From Marinimicrococcus sp033875255 (GTDB taxonomy: Bacteria; Pseudomonadota; Alphaproteobacteria; Geminicoccales; Geminicoccaceae), in the NCBI GenBank assembly GCA_033875255.1, contig JAWZSN010000036.1, positions 1 through 40,205 of the forward strand: DNA of 40,205 bases. Direction: 5' to 3'. A program made the position numbers and the translations under genes. Of the stretch, positions 7,784 through 15,232 are shown one piece after another. The notes beneath the pieces are model-generated. The model was not told the DNA's origin. It searched no databases and saw only the letters and a program-made list of their open reading frames with translations. The number at the start of each line of letters is the position of its first letter. Position 1 is the first letter of the stretch.

Positions 7784-9033
7784 TTGGGGCTGTCCTCCTC
7801 GGATGCCTCGTGATCGGCGTGCCGATCTTCGCTGGTCTGGGCATCGCCGCCATGGTCGAGCTCCTGCGCTCGCCGGTGCCGCTGACCATGGTCGCGCACA
7901 GCCTGTTCAGCGGCGTCGACAAGTTTCCACTCCTGGCTATCCCCTGCTTCGTGCTGGCCGGCGGGATCATGGGGCGTGCCGGGATCACCGAGGACATCGT
8001 GCGGGTCATGCGGATCCTGGTCGGGGGCGCCCCGGGCGGCCTGGCCGTGGTGACGATCATCTCCTGCATGTTCTTCGCCGCCATCTCGGGCTCGGGGCCG
8101 GGCACGGTGGCGGCGGTGGGCGGCCTGCTCATCCCGGCCATGCGTGCCCAGGGCTACCGGACCGACTTCGCGGCATCGGTGGCGGCGTCCGGCGGCACGC
8201 TCGGCATCCTGATCCCGCCCAGCAACCCGCTCATCATCTACGGCGTGCTGGCAGGTGTCTCGATCGGCGATCTCTTCATCGCCGGCATCCTGCCCGGCCT
8301 GCTGATGGGCATGTTGCTGACGGCGGTCGCCGTGCTGGTCTCGCTCCGTCGCGGCTACCGGGGCGCCGGCGAGGCTGACGGGGCGGGTCTCCCGGCGGCA
8401 CTCCGCCGGGGACTTTTCTCGCTGCTGACACCGTTCATCGTGCTGGGCGGCATCTATGCCGGCATCGTTACTCCGGTCGAAGCGTCGGTGATCGCCGTGC
8501 TCTACGCGCTTCTGGTCGGTCTGCTGGTCAAGCGGACGCTGACGCCGGCGCTGGTCTGGGAAGCGCTGTCGGAAGCGAGCACCATCTGCGGCGGGCTGAT
8601 CCTGATCATGGGGACGGCGATCTTCTTCGGCCAGTTCCTGGCGCTCGAGCAGGTGCCCCAACGGCTCGCCGGCGCGCTGACCCGGCTCACCGGCGATCCG
8701 ACGGTGATGCTGTTCCTGATCGCGAGTTTCCTGCTGGTCATCGGCACCTTCATGGAGACCCTGTCCACCATCATCATCCTGACGCCGATCCTGCTGCCGC
8801 TGGTCAGACAGCTGGGCATCGACCCGATCCATTTCGGGATCATTCTCGTGGTCACCAGCGAGGTGGGGTTCTTGACGCCGCCGCTGGGGGTCAACCTGTT
8901 CGTCGCCTGCAACCTCACCGGCCGCAGCATCGAGCAGATATCGCGAGAGGTGATTCCGTTCATCCTGGCCCTCGTGGCAGGGCTGGTGCTGCTGATCCTG
9001 GTGCCGCAGATCCCGCTGCTGCTCGTCCGCTGA
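7777..9033 (+). CDS. dctM: TRAP transporter large membrane subunit (DctM family)
   Basis: This 418-residue permease is the sodium-coupled transport channel of the TRAP system, with about 12 membrane segments. The ATG at 7777 overlaps the dctQ stop and has CGAGGA just upstream. The frame is open much further upstream, but that part is antisense-like noise inside dctP/dctQ. Family motifs are intact: PLLAIPCFVLAGGIMGRAGI near residue 50, ISGSGPGTVAAVGGLLIPAM near residue 105, GILIPPSNPLIIYGVLAG near residue 145, and the C-terminal repeat version LTPPLGVNLFVACNLTG. The two PP-containing hairpins are the ones that line the transport site in DctM structures. Confidence 0.94.
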   Translation: MLIGAVLLGCLVIGVPIFAGLGIAAMVELLRSPVPLTMVAHSLFSGVDKFPLLAIPCFVLAGGIMGRAGITEDIVRVMRILVGGAPGGLAVVTIISCMFFAAISGSGPGTVAAVGGLLIPAMRAQGYRTDFAASVAASGGTLGILIPPSNPLIIYGVLAGVSIGDLFIAGILPGLLMGMLLTAVAVLVSLRRGYRGAGEADGAGLPAALRRGLFSLLTPFIVLGGIYAGIVTPVEASVIAVLYALLVGLLVKRTLTPALVWEALSEASTICGGLILIMGTAIFFGQFLALEQVPQRLAGALTRLTGDPTVMLFLIASFLLVIGTFMETLSTIIILTPILLPLVRQLGIDPIHFGIILVVTSEVGFLTPPLGVNLFVACNLTGRSIEQISREVIPFILALVAGLVLLILVPQIPLLLVR

Positions 9034-9052
9034 CCTCCCGAGGGAAAAAGAG

Positions 9053-9814
9053 ATGACGTCATCCAGATTCGTCGGGCGCCGCGCCCTGATCACTGCCGCC
9101 GCGAGCGGGCTGGGCTGGAGCATGGCCTGCCGGCTTGCCGATGAAGGTGCCGAGGTGGTCGTCTGGGACCGGGACGAGGCCGCAATCGAGGCGGCGCGGG
9201 TGGAGACCGGCGGCCGCGCCATCGCCATCGAGCGGGTCGACATGAGCGATCTGGAGGCCATCGCCGGGGCGGCCGGTCGTGCAGGGAAGCTCGACATCCT
9301 CGTCAACAATGCCGGCGGCTCGCTGCACACGCCACAGTCCTTCCTCGAGCAGAGCGAGGAGGACTGGGCCCGGGTGATGGACCTCAACGTCACCGCCGCG
9401 GTGCGGGTCACGCGGCTGGCCCTGCCGGGGATGAAGGAGCGCCGCTACGGCCGCGTCATCAACATGGGCTCCAAGGCCGGCCGGTTCGGCAGCCTGTTCG
9501 CGGGCGCCAACTACTCGGCCTCGAAAGGGGCGATGCAGGCCTTCACCCTGCAGATCGCCCAGGAGTTCGGCCCGTTCGGCATCACCTGCAACGCCGTCTG
9601 CCCCGGGGCGATCCTCACGCCGCGCGTGGACCGGCTGCTCTCGGAGCGCAAGACGCCGGAGGAGCGCCGGGCCATGCTCGCCGGAATCCCGGTGGGCCGG
9701 CACGGCAGGCCGGAGGACGTGGCGGCGGCGGTGGCCTATCTCGCCTCGGAGGAGGCGGGCTTCGTCACCGGCGTCATGCTCGACGTGAACGGCGGCCAGG
9801 CGATGTCGATATGA
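9053..9814 (+). CDS. short-chain dehydrogenase/reductase
   Basis: A 253-residue classical SDR, probably an NAD(P)-dependent alcohol or sugar-acid dehydrogenase. The Rossmann motif reads TAAASGLG, so the first glycine of the usual TGxxxGxG is alanine. NNAGG is near residue 85 and the catalytic YSASK near residue 155, with a serine 14 residues before the tyrosine (one more than the common 13). The tail ends in the usual V(T/N)GVMLDVNGGQ segment. GAGGGA precedes the ATG. It starts 19 bases after dctM and overlaps the epimerase gene by four bases, so it is co-transcribed with the transporter and probably acts on the imported compound. Confidence 0.9.
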   Translation: MTSSRFVGRRALITAAASGLGWSMACRLADEGAEVVVWDRDEAAIEAARVETGGRAIAIERVDMSDLEAIAGAAGRAGKLDILVNNAGGSLHTPQSFLEQSEEDWARVMDLNVTAAVRVTRLALPGMKERRYGRVINMGSKAGRFGSLFAGANYSASKGAMQAFTLQIAQEFGPFGITCNAVCPGAILTPRVDRLLSERKTPEERRAMLAGIPVGRHGRPEDVAAAVAYLASEEAGFVTGVMLDVNGGQAMSI

Positions 9815-10734
9815 GCGGCGGCCCGACCCGCTCGGTTCTGGTCACCGGCGCTTCCGGATTCCTCGCGGCGTGGACGATCGAGGCGCTCGCGGGGCGCGGC
9901 ACTTCCGTCACCGCCCTCGACCTGCGCGACGACCGCCGCCGCATGGCGCTGGTCGCCGGCGAGGAGCGGGCGCGCGCGCTGCCCTGGATCACCGGCGACA
10001 TCACCGAGCCGGGGATGCTCGAGAGCGCGCTCGAGCGGAGCGGCGCCGATTCCATCCTCCACCTGGCGGCCCTCACCATCCCCGCCTGCCGCGCCGATCC
10101 GGTGCGCGGTGCCGAGGTCGACGTCATCGGCCACATCCGGGTCATGGAGGCGGCGCGACGGCACAGCATCGCCCGCCTGGTCTATAGCAGCTCGGCCGCC
10201 GTCCATCCGCGCGGGCCCTTCAAGGCGCCGGCCAATCTCTATGGCGTGTTCAAGCGCGCCTGCGAGGACATCGCCAGGGTCTACGCCCTCGAGCACGGGC
10301 TGATGTCGGTGGGGGTGCGGCCGCAGATCGTCTACGGCCTGGGCCGGGACGACGGCGAGACCTCGGCCATCACGAAGGCCATCCGCGCCGCCGCCCTGGG
10401 CGAGGCCTACGAGGTGCCCTTCCGTGGCACGGCCTGCTTCCAGTATGCCGGCGAGATCGCGGAAGTTCTCGTGCGCTGCCTCGACGCCTCGCCGCAGGCG
10501 CCGGTCGTCTCCGACATCACGACGGTGGTGGAGAGCACGGACGACCTGCTGGCGGCGATCCTGGCCGAGATTCCGGGAGCACGGGTGACGCTCGGGCCCA
10601 ACGAGCGGGCGGCGCCCGACTGCCCGCTGGACCGGGCACCGCTGGAGCAGCTGATCGGCCCATGGCCGCGGGTCGGAATCCGCGAAGGCGTTCGCGCCAC
10701 CATCGATCACTACCGCCGAGGCGGCGGAGGATGA
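9811..10734 (+). CDS. NAD-dependent epimerase/dehydratase-family protein
   Basis: This 307-residue extended SDR begins with the nucleotide-binding motif VTGASGFLA near residue 10. It has an LHLAALT segment near residue 85, YSSSAAV near residue 125, and the catalytic YGVFK near residue 145. Length and motif order match NAD-dependent epimerases/dehydratases and related uronate dehydrogenases. Its ATG overlaps the stop of the upstream SDR (ATGA), so the two are translationally coupled, and it is the last gene of the dct transcript. A role in oxidising or isomerising a sugar acid imported by the TRAP system is a reasonable inference, but the substrate is not determined. Confidence 0.88.
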   Translation: MSGGPTRSVLVTGASGFLAAWTIEALAGRGTSVTALDLRDDRRRMALVAGEERARALPWITGDITEPGMLESALERSGADSILHLAALTIPACRADPVRGAEVDVIGHIRVMEAARRHSIARLVYSSSAAVHPRGPFKAPANLYGVFKRACEDIARVYALEHGLMSVGVRPQIVYGLGRDDGETSAITKAIRAAALGEAYEVPFRGTACFQYAGEIAEVLVRCLDASPQAPVVSDITTVVESTDDLLAAILAEIPGARVTLGPNERAAPDCPLDRAPLEQLIGPWPRVGIREGVRATIDHYRRGGGG

Positions 10735-11323
10735 GCGTCCTGGCCGGTCGCGAGAAGAGACAGGGCGCGTCGAGGTCGAGGCGGATGCGACGAGCCGTAT
10801 AGCTTGATGTATCCGCCCGGCGAGAGTGCTGATCCCGTCCGCAGGTGTCGAGAAGACGCCGGGGCGCTGTGGCCGGGGGCAAATGTTTGGATACACTTGT
10901 ATTTTTGCCGGTCCCAGACCCCGGTGCACCTTTCCTTGCGAGACACCCGGGCCAGGAGGGCCGCCCTTCCGTCCGCCGGTCCCGGCCCCGCATCGTCGAT
11001 CTCCCCGAGGCAGCCCGCAAGCCAGCGAATCACGCCACAAAGCGCCGGACCAGACCCTTTTTCCGCAGCCTGTTAACGGCTCGATGACGTGCCCTTGATG
11101 CTGGGCACCTCTTGTCCGGTGTGGCGGGCCGGTGGGGGCGGCGAAGAAGGCCCGCCCGTGTCTCCCGACACTTCCTCACCCCCTGCCAGCCCATCCTCGC
11201 AAATGGTGGGCGAGGTGCTGCCCCCGAGACTACGCGGCCGCGGAGGCCCACCCCGGCAGGATGCCGACAACCGGTAAAGACAGGATGAACAGGCACAGCA
11301 GCGACTGGCAAAAGGGTAAAAAG
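10735..11323. other. gene-poor stretch with short dyads
   Basis: About 590 bases with no gene I can support. The short frames crossing it are rich in arginine and proline and lack ribosome-binding sites. It holds an operator-like dyad at 10878-10909 (listed separately) and short inverted repeats GTGCCC-N8-GGGCAC (11089-11108) and GTGTC-N4-GACAC (11158-11171). It looks like a scar between the dct operon and the accessory insertions to the right. Confidence 0.55.
10878..10909. promoter_or_regulatory. orphan operator-like dyad
   Basis: Two nested inverted repeats lie in an otherwise GC-rich gene-poor stretch: ATACA-CT-TGTAT (10891-10902) inside GGCAAA...TTTGCC (10878-10883 and 10904-10909). The inner element resembles GntR-family half-sites in general form. 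No intact gene begins next to it, so it may have served a gene that has been lost. Confidence 0.3.
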
Positions 11324-11349
11324 CAGCCGCGCGCAGCGCCTTGCGCGGC
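11324..11349 (-). repeat. left copy of 26-bp inverted repeat, also terminator
   Basis: This is the exact reverse complement of 12156-12181. On the minus strand it folds as GCCGCGC-N10-GCGCGGC and is followed by CTGC and then TTTTT, giving a good intrinsic terminator for the minus-strand gene that ends at 11399. Confidence 0.85.
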
Positions 11350-11398
11350 TCGCTTCCGTCCGCCCGCTCCACCGCCACGTCGATCTGGTCACCGCGCC

Positions 11399-12058
11399 TC
11401 ACCCGCACGCCGCCTGGCGCTGCCGGGCCTCCAGCCGGCGCCGCTGCGCCCGGTTGAGGGCGAAGGGCGGCGTGTCCTCGGGTTCGTGTTTGCCGTGCGC
11501 GCCGCGCATGGTGAGGAGGCGCGCGATGTCGCGGTCGGCCGCGGCGGCGGCCTCGGCCTCGATCTGCGCCAGCTGCGCTGCGATGTCGGGTGTCGGGTTC
11601 GAGTTTTCCACGGTGCCGCGGCCCCGTGCCTCGCGGGCGGCGGCGATCTCCCGCATGGCGTGCTCGTGATCGCGCTGCAGGCGGGCGCGGTAGCGCAGCA
11701 GCGTGGCCGGCGACGGCAGGCCCGCCTCGCGCACGGAATCGGCTCCCTCCATCGCCAGATCCAGCACCCGCATCTCCAGCGCATCGAGCCGCTCGCGGCG
11801 CAGCATGGTCATTGCCACCTGCCGCACCCAATGCGCCTCCATTTTGCCTTCCGGCCGGTGCCGCCGCCCGAGATCGTCGAGCAGCGCCTCGAGATGCGCC
11901 TGTTCCTCGGGGCTCAGCTCCAGCTCGGCCGCGAACAGCCCGTGCCTTGTGCCGTTCCGGGCGCTCCTGGCCTTGCCGTCCTCGCTGACCGGGCCAGGCG
12001 AGCGTGCGCCGTTGCGGCGGGAGGCATCGGACTGGGCTGCGGTGGGGCTGCTCGGCAT
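11399..12058 (-). CDS. hypothetical protein with conserved NG-x-RHGL motif
   Basis: A 219-residue soluble, charged and probably helical protein. The N-terminus is low in complexity and leads into SRRNGARSPGPVSEDGKAR and then RNGTRHGLFAAEL. I recognise this arrangement (an RxNGxxSxGP segment followed by a KARSxxNxxxHGL segment) from small uncharacterised proteins of alphaproteobacteria, where it may bind nucleic acid. The rest is arginine- and glutamate-rich with coiled-coil character and no catalytic motif. I start at the ATG at 12058, which has GAGG about five bases upstream; the frame extends to 12121 without such a site. It is the only gene between the 26-bp inverted repeats and ends just before a terminator hairpin. 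Function unknown. Confidence 0.7.
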   Translation of the reverse strand: MPSSPTAAQSDASRRNGARSPGPVSEDGKARSARNGTRHGLFAAELELSPEEQAHLEALLDDLGRRHRPEGKMEAHWVRQVAMTMLRRERLDALEMRVLDLAMEGADSVREAGLPSPATLLRYRARLQRDHEHAMREIAAAREARGRGTVENSNPTPDIAAQLAQIEAEAAAAADRDIARLLTMRGAHGKHEPEDTPPFALNRAQRRRLEARQRQAACG

Positions 12059-12155
12059 GACGACCTCGCGAAATAGGATCGATATGGCGCGAGAGTAGCA
12101 TAGGCGAGGAATATTTGCCAAAATGCCGCAATGATGTGACGCCCGTGGCAGCGGT

Positions 12156-12181
12156 GCCGCGCAAGGCGCTGCGCGCGGCTG
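12156..12181 (+). repeat. right copy of 26-bp inverted repeat, terminator-like
   Basis: This is the perfect reverse complement of 11324-11349. On the plus strand it folds into the same seven-pair GC stem and is followed directly by TTTTTGGGG. It faces away from the enclosed gene, so it would stop transcripts leaving the cassette on the plus strand. Confidence 0.85.
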
Positions 12182-12215
12182 TTTTTGGGGCTCTGTTCTG
12201 GATTCTTATGCGTTC

Positions 12216-12528
12216 ATGCCACGATGTTGCGGAATCAGGGCGATAGCGGACGGCCGCTCGTCCGAGGCCGAGCTGATCGCGGCGCTGGAGGGGCGGCTGC
12301 CGCGGCGGTTCCATTGCCACGCTTGCAGCAGGACCTGCAACGCCCTCGCCGGGACGACGCTGGCGTGGCTGCACCGCAGGGAACGCTGGCTCGACTTCGG
12401 CCGTTCCCTTGGGCGAGGACGGGACGGTGCGCCGATCAGCGCACCGCTGCGGGCTCGTGGCAAGCACGGTGTTTTGCTGGCGGCACCGCTTCCGGCAGGC
12501 GATCCGCACCGATGCCGCCAAGCTCTGT
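12216..12528 (+). pseudogene. IS1595-family transposase remnant (N-terminal part)
   Basis: Two reading frames together recall the N-terminal zinc-ribbon and helix-turn-helix region of IS1595/ISXO2-type transposases. The first frame has RFHCHACSRTCNALAGTTLA and RRERWLDFGRSL. After a +1 frameshift near 12408 the second frame has RRSAHRCGLVASTVFCWRHR. The DDE catalytic domain is absent and the coding potential ends where the IS5-like remnant begins. The fragment is dead. Confidence 0.6.
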
Positions 12529-12532
12529 CCGG

Positions 12533-12713
12533 CTTGTGGTCCAGGGCCCGCAGGCCTGCGGGCAGTCGCGCCATCGGCAGCCCGGGCGCAGCACATGCAG
12601 GATCCCGCTGATCGCCCGCCGGTCGTCGACCCGCGCGCCCCCGGCTGGTTCCCCGGCAACAGCGGCTCGATCACCGCCCACGCCGCGCCGTCCAGCCGGA
12701 ACAGCCCCTCATC
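12533..12713 (-). pseudogene. IS5-family transposase remnant (N-terminal part)
   Basis: On the minus strand one frame reads DEGLFRLDGAAWAVIEPLLP from about 12713. After a frameshift near 12630 the next frame reads DDRRAISGILHVLRPGCRWR and then DCPQACGPWTT. This is the recognisable N-terminal region of IS5-type transposases. The DDE domain is missing, and the remnant stops head-on against the IS1595-like fragment. Confidence 0.68.
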
Positions 12714-12856
12714 GTCACCACCCTCTTGCGCGCCGGTGCACGGTTGAATCAGAGGGCGATCTGCGAATCACGAGGGTGATTGGGTACAGAGCCTAGAATG
12801 AGCGGGGGTCTGCGAACCAGACTTCCCGGGAGGGAAGAGTGTCCGTAGACGCCCTG

Positions 12857-13189
12857 TCAGCTCGAGGTGGATGCCTTGCGACCCCGGCCCGGAAGCTTGG
12901 GCAGCGCCAGCGAGGGCTTCGGCTTTCTCGCAGCCGCGCTCTTCCTGGCAGGCTTTGCGGTGTCCGCCACGGCAGCGGGCTTCTCCCGTGCGGCCGTCTG
13001 GTCCGCCGCCGTCTCTTCCATCGTCGAGGCGGCCTCGGCCGTCGTCGCACCGGCAGGGCGCAGGACGACGGTCTGGCCGACGATCTCCCAGACGACCTCG
13101 TCGCTGGTGGCGATGCCCAAGAGCCGGCGTACAGCCGAGGGAAGAGAGATCCAGCCGTCGTAATGCACCCGCATCGTGTTTCTTGCCAT
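12857..13189 (-). CDS. AbrB/MazE-like DNA-binding protein with basic tail
   Basis: A 110-residue protein. Residues 1 to about 47 resemble an AbrB/SpoVT swapped-hairpin domain: RVHYDGWISLPSAVRRLLGI, then DEVVWEIVGQTVVLRPAG. The remaining half is rich in alanine, lysine and arginine (KPARKSAAARKPKP) and looks like a disordered DNA- or RNA-binding tail. The ATG at 13189 follows AAGGAG at a rather long 11-base spacing; the frame is open to 13270. No toxin gene adjoins it, so an antitoxin role is unsupported. A small chromatin-type or transition-state regulator is more likely. The tail is unusual for AbrB proteins. Confidence 0.65.
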   Translation of the reverse strand: MARNTMRVHYDGWISLPSAVRRLLGIATSDEVVWEIVGQTVVLRPAGATTAEAASTMEETAADQTAAREKPAAVADTAKPARKSAAARKPKPSLALPKLPGRGRKASTSS

Positions 13190-13500
13190 CAGGCATCCAG
13201 CTCCTTGCAGTTGTCTTTCCTCCCGCGTGGCTCGTTGCGAGAGAAGCGGGTCGGCGCGTCTACTCCTCATGAACGATGGCGGGGAAGATAGCTACCCGAA
13301 CCGTGCCTCTTGTGCATTCCGCTGCTGAAGATCGGCCAGAGGCCCGGCCGAGGAAGCGGTGTCATCCCGAGTGACGGGATCGTTCTGCAACCTTATTATT
13401 AGTCATAATGTCTCTTCTCCGTTCTATCTTGGCGCCGCCCTCGCGAAAGCCGGCGGCTGCCGAAGGTCGCCCGATGACAGCCGCCTTCGGCAGCGGCGGC
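13190..13500. other. intergenic stretch between AbrB-like gene and etfA
   Basis: No gene is visible. The stretch has an AT-rich patch TTATTATTAGTCATAAT around 13393-13409 that could supply promoter elements, a small dyad ATCCCG-N5-CGGGAT (13364-13380), and the etf terminator hairpin at its right end. Confidence 0.5.
13456..13494 (-). terminator. hairpin downstream of etfA
   Basis: A perfect 11-bp inverted repeat (GCTGCCGAAGG and its complement, 17-base loop) lies just beyond the etfA stop, in the right place to end the five-gene leftward transcript. The T tract is poor (CTTTCG), so termination may be partial. Confidence 0.5.
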
Positions 13501-14430
13501 TCAAAGAGCCCGTTCGAGCTCGGGCAGAGCCTCGAAGATGTCGGCGACGAGGCCGTAGTCGGCGACCTGGAAGATCGGCGCCTCCTCGTCCTTGTTGATG
13601 GCCACGATGACCTTGCTGTCCTTCATCCCCGCCAGATGCTGGATCGCGCCCGAGATCCCGCAGGCGATATAGAGCTCCGGCGCCACGACCTTGCCGGTCT
13701 GGCCGACCTGCCAGTCATTGGGGGCATAGCCGGCATCGACGGCGGCGCGCGATGCGCCGATGGCGGCGCCCAGCTTGTCGGCCAACGGGACGATCAGCTC
13801 GCGGAAGCGGTCGGCCGAGCCGAGGGCGCGGCCGCCGGAGATGACGATCCGGGCCGAGCTGAGCTCCGGTCCGTCGCCTTGCGAGAGACGGTTTTCGACA
13901 AAGACCGACAGACCGGGATCGTCCGCCACGACGATGCGCTCGATCGGCGCTTCGGCGCCCTCGGCAGCCGCCGCGAAGGCGGCTGTCCGGACGGTGACGA
14001 CCTGCTGGCCATCCGTCGACTGGACCGTCTGGATCGCATTGCCGGCATAGGTCGGCCGCTTGAACGTATCCTTGGCGACGACCTCGACGATCTCCGATAC
14101 CTGCATGACGTCGAGCAGCGCGGCCACGCGCGGCATCACGTTCTTGCCCATGGCGGTAGCCGGTGCGATCAGCGTGCCGTAGCCGCCGGCGAGCGCGACG
14201 ACGAGTGCCGCGGTGGGCTCGGCGAGCCGGTGCTCCAGCTCGTCGGCCTCGGCCAGCAGGACACGCCGCACGCCTTCCAGGCGCGCCGCCGCCGCCGCGG
14301 CTGCGCTGGCGTTCCTGCCGGCGACCAGCACATCGACCTCTGCGCCGATCTGGAGCGCCGCGCAAAGCGTCCTGGCGGTCTGCTCGGAAAGGGAGGCGTT
14401 GTCGTGCTCGGCAATCAGAAGCGTGGTCAT
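13501..14430 (-). CDS. etfA: electron transfer flavoprotein alpha subunit
   Basis: A 309-residue ETF alpha subunit. It carries the FAD, accepts electrons from dehydrogenases in the cytosol and delivers them to ETF-quinone oxidoreductase. The C-terminal FAD-binding signature is intact from GQTGKVVAPELYIACGISG through QHLAGMKDSKVIVAINKDEE to APIFQVADYGLVAD at residues 240-295. The N-terminal domain keeps the normal IAEHDN start. etfB lies 12 bases upstream. As the last gene of an operon led by a FAD-GcvT demethylating dehydrogenase, it is probably that enzyme's dedicated electron acceptor. No ETF-QO gene is present in the window. Confidence 0.96.
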   Translation of the reverse strand: MTTLLIAEHDNASLSEQTARTLCAALQIGAEVDVLVAGRNASAAAAAAARLEGVRRVLLAEADELEHRLAEPTAALVVALAGGYGTLIAPATAMGKNVMPRVAALLDVMQVSEIVEVVAKDTFKRPTYAGNAIQTVQSTDGQQVVTVRTAAFAAAAEGAEAPIERIVVADDPGLSVFVENRLSQGDGPELSSARIVISGGRALGSADRFRELIVPLADKLGAAIGASRAAVDAGYAPNDWQVGQTGKVVAPELYIACGISGAIQHLAGMKDSKVIVAINKDEEAPIFQVADYGLVADIFEALPELERAL

Positions 14431-14442
14431 CTTTCCTGTCCT

Positions 14443-15192
14443 CTAGAGCACGCCGGCGTCGTGACGGAGCTTCTCGACGAGCTCGGCCACACTCGCCACG
14501 CGGACACCCGCCTGGCGATCGCCCGGCTCTTCCGTCCTCAGCACCTTGAGCCGCGGCGTCAGATCGGCCCCGTAATCGGCCGGTGCCTTCTCCGCGAGCG
14601 GCTTCTTCTTGGCCCGCATGATGTTGGGCAGCGAGGCGTAGCGCGGCTGGTTGAGGCGAAGATCGGTGGTGACGATCGCCGGCATCCGCAGCTCCAGCGT
14701 CTGCAGGCCGCCGTCGATCTCGCGGGTGACCCTCGCCTTCCCGCCGTCGATCTCGAGTCTGGAGGCGAAGGTGCCCTGGCTCCAGCCGAGCAGGGCGGCG
14801 AGCATCTGCCCGGTCTGGTTGGCATCGTCGTCGATCGCCTGCTTGCCGAGAATCACGAGACCAGGCTGTTCGGCCTCGACCACGCCCTTGAGCACCCGGG
14901 CCACCCCCAGCGGCTCGGCCGGTGCGTCGGCGATCACGAGAATCGCGCGGTCGGCCCCCATCGCCAGCGCCGTGCGCAAGGTTTCCTGCGCCTGGGCCGG
15001 TCCGATCGACACCGCGATCACCTCCGTGGCGACGCCCGCCTCCTTCAGGCGGACCGCCTCTTCGACCGCGATCTCGTCGAACGGGTTGATCGACATTTTC
15101 ACGCTGGCGAGGTCGACGCCCGATCCGTCGGCTTTCACCCGGATCTTCACGTTGGCGTCGACCACGCGCTTGACGGCGACAACTATCTTCAC
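14443..15192 (-). CDS. etfB: electron transfer flavoprotein beta subunit
   Basis: A 249-residue ETF beta subunit, which binds AMP and forms the dehydrogenase recognition loop. It begins with the family start MKIVVAVKRVVDANVKIRVK, has NPFDEIAVEEAVRLKE near residue 36, and carries the ETF-beta signature LNQPRYASLPNIMRAKKKPL at about residues 185-205, which includes the recognition-loop leucine. It lies 40 bases after the reductase gene and 12 bases before etfA. Together the subunits give a complete ETF of the ordinary (group I) kind; I see nothing suggesting a bifurcating version. Confidence 0.96.
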   Translation of the reverse strand: MKIVVAVKRVVDANVKIRVKADGSGVDLASVKMSINPFDEIAVEEAVRLKEAGVATEVIAVSIGPAQAQETLRTALAMGADRAILVIADAPAEPLGVARVLKGVVEAEQPGLVILGKQAIDDDANQTGQMLAALLGWSQGTFASRLEIDGGKARVTREIDGGLQTLELRMPAIVTTDLRLNQPRYASLPNIMRAKKKPLAEKAPADYGADLTPRLKVLRTEEPGDRQAGVRVASVAELVEKLRHDAGVL

Positions 15193-15232
15193 GCCCCTTG
15201 ACCTCCGGTGGCTGTCGGGCAGTTCTCACGGG

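Larger units (their letters stand above)
11324..12181. mobile_element. candidate single-gene cassette bounded by 26-bp inverted repeats
   Basis: An 858-bp unit begins and ends with a perfect 26-bp inverted repeat and contains exactly one plausible gene (11399-12058, minus). Each repeat is itself a hairpin with a T5 tract pointing outward. No target-site duplication was recognised outside the repeats. The neighbourhood (two transposase remnants to the right) is typical of an insertion hot spot. That it moves as a unit is inference; it could be a non-autonomous element or a gene insulated by twin terminators. Confidence 0.35.

Noticed and set aside
11073..12674. A 533-residue minus-strand open frame
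   Set aside because: It crosses the IS5 remnant, both inverted repeats and the NG-x-RHGL gene in a different frame. Only its first part (IEPLLPGNQPG) is meaningful, as part of the IS5-type remnant.
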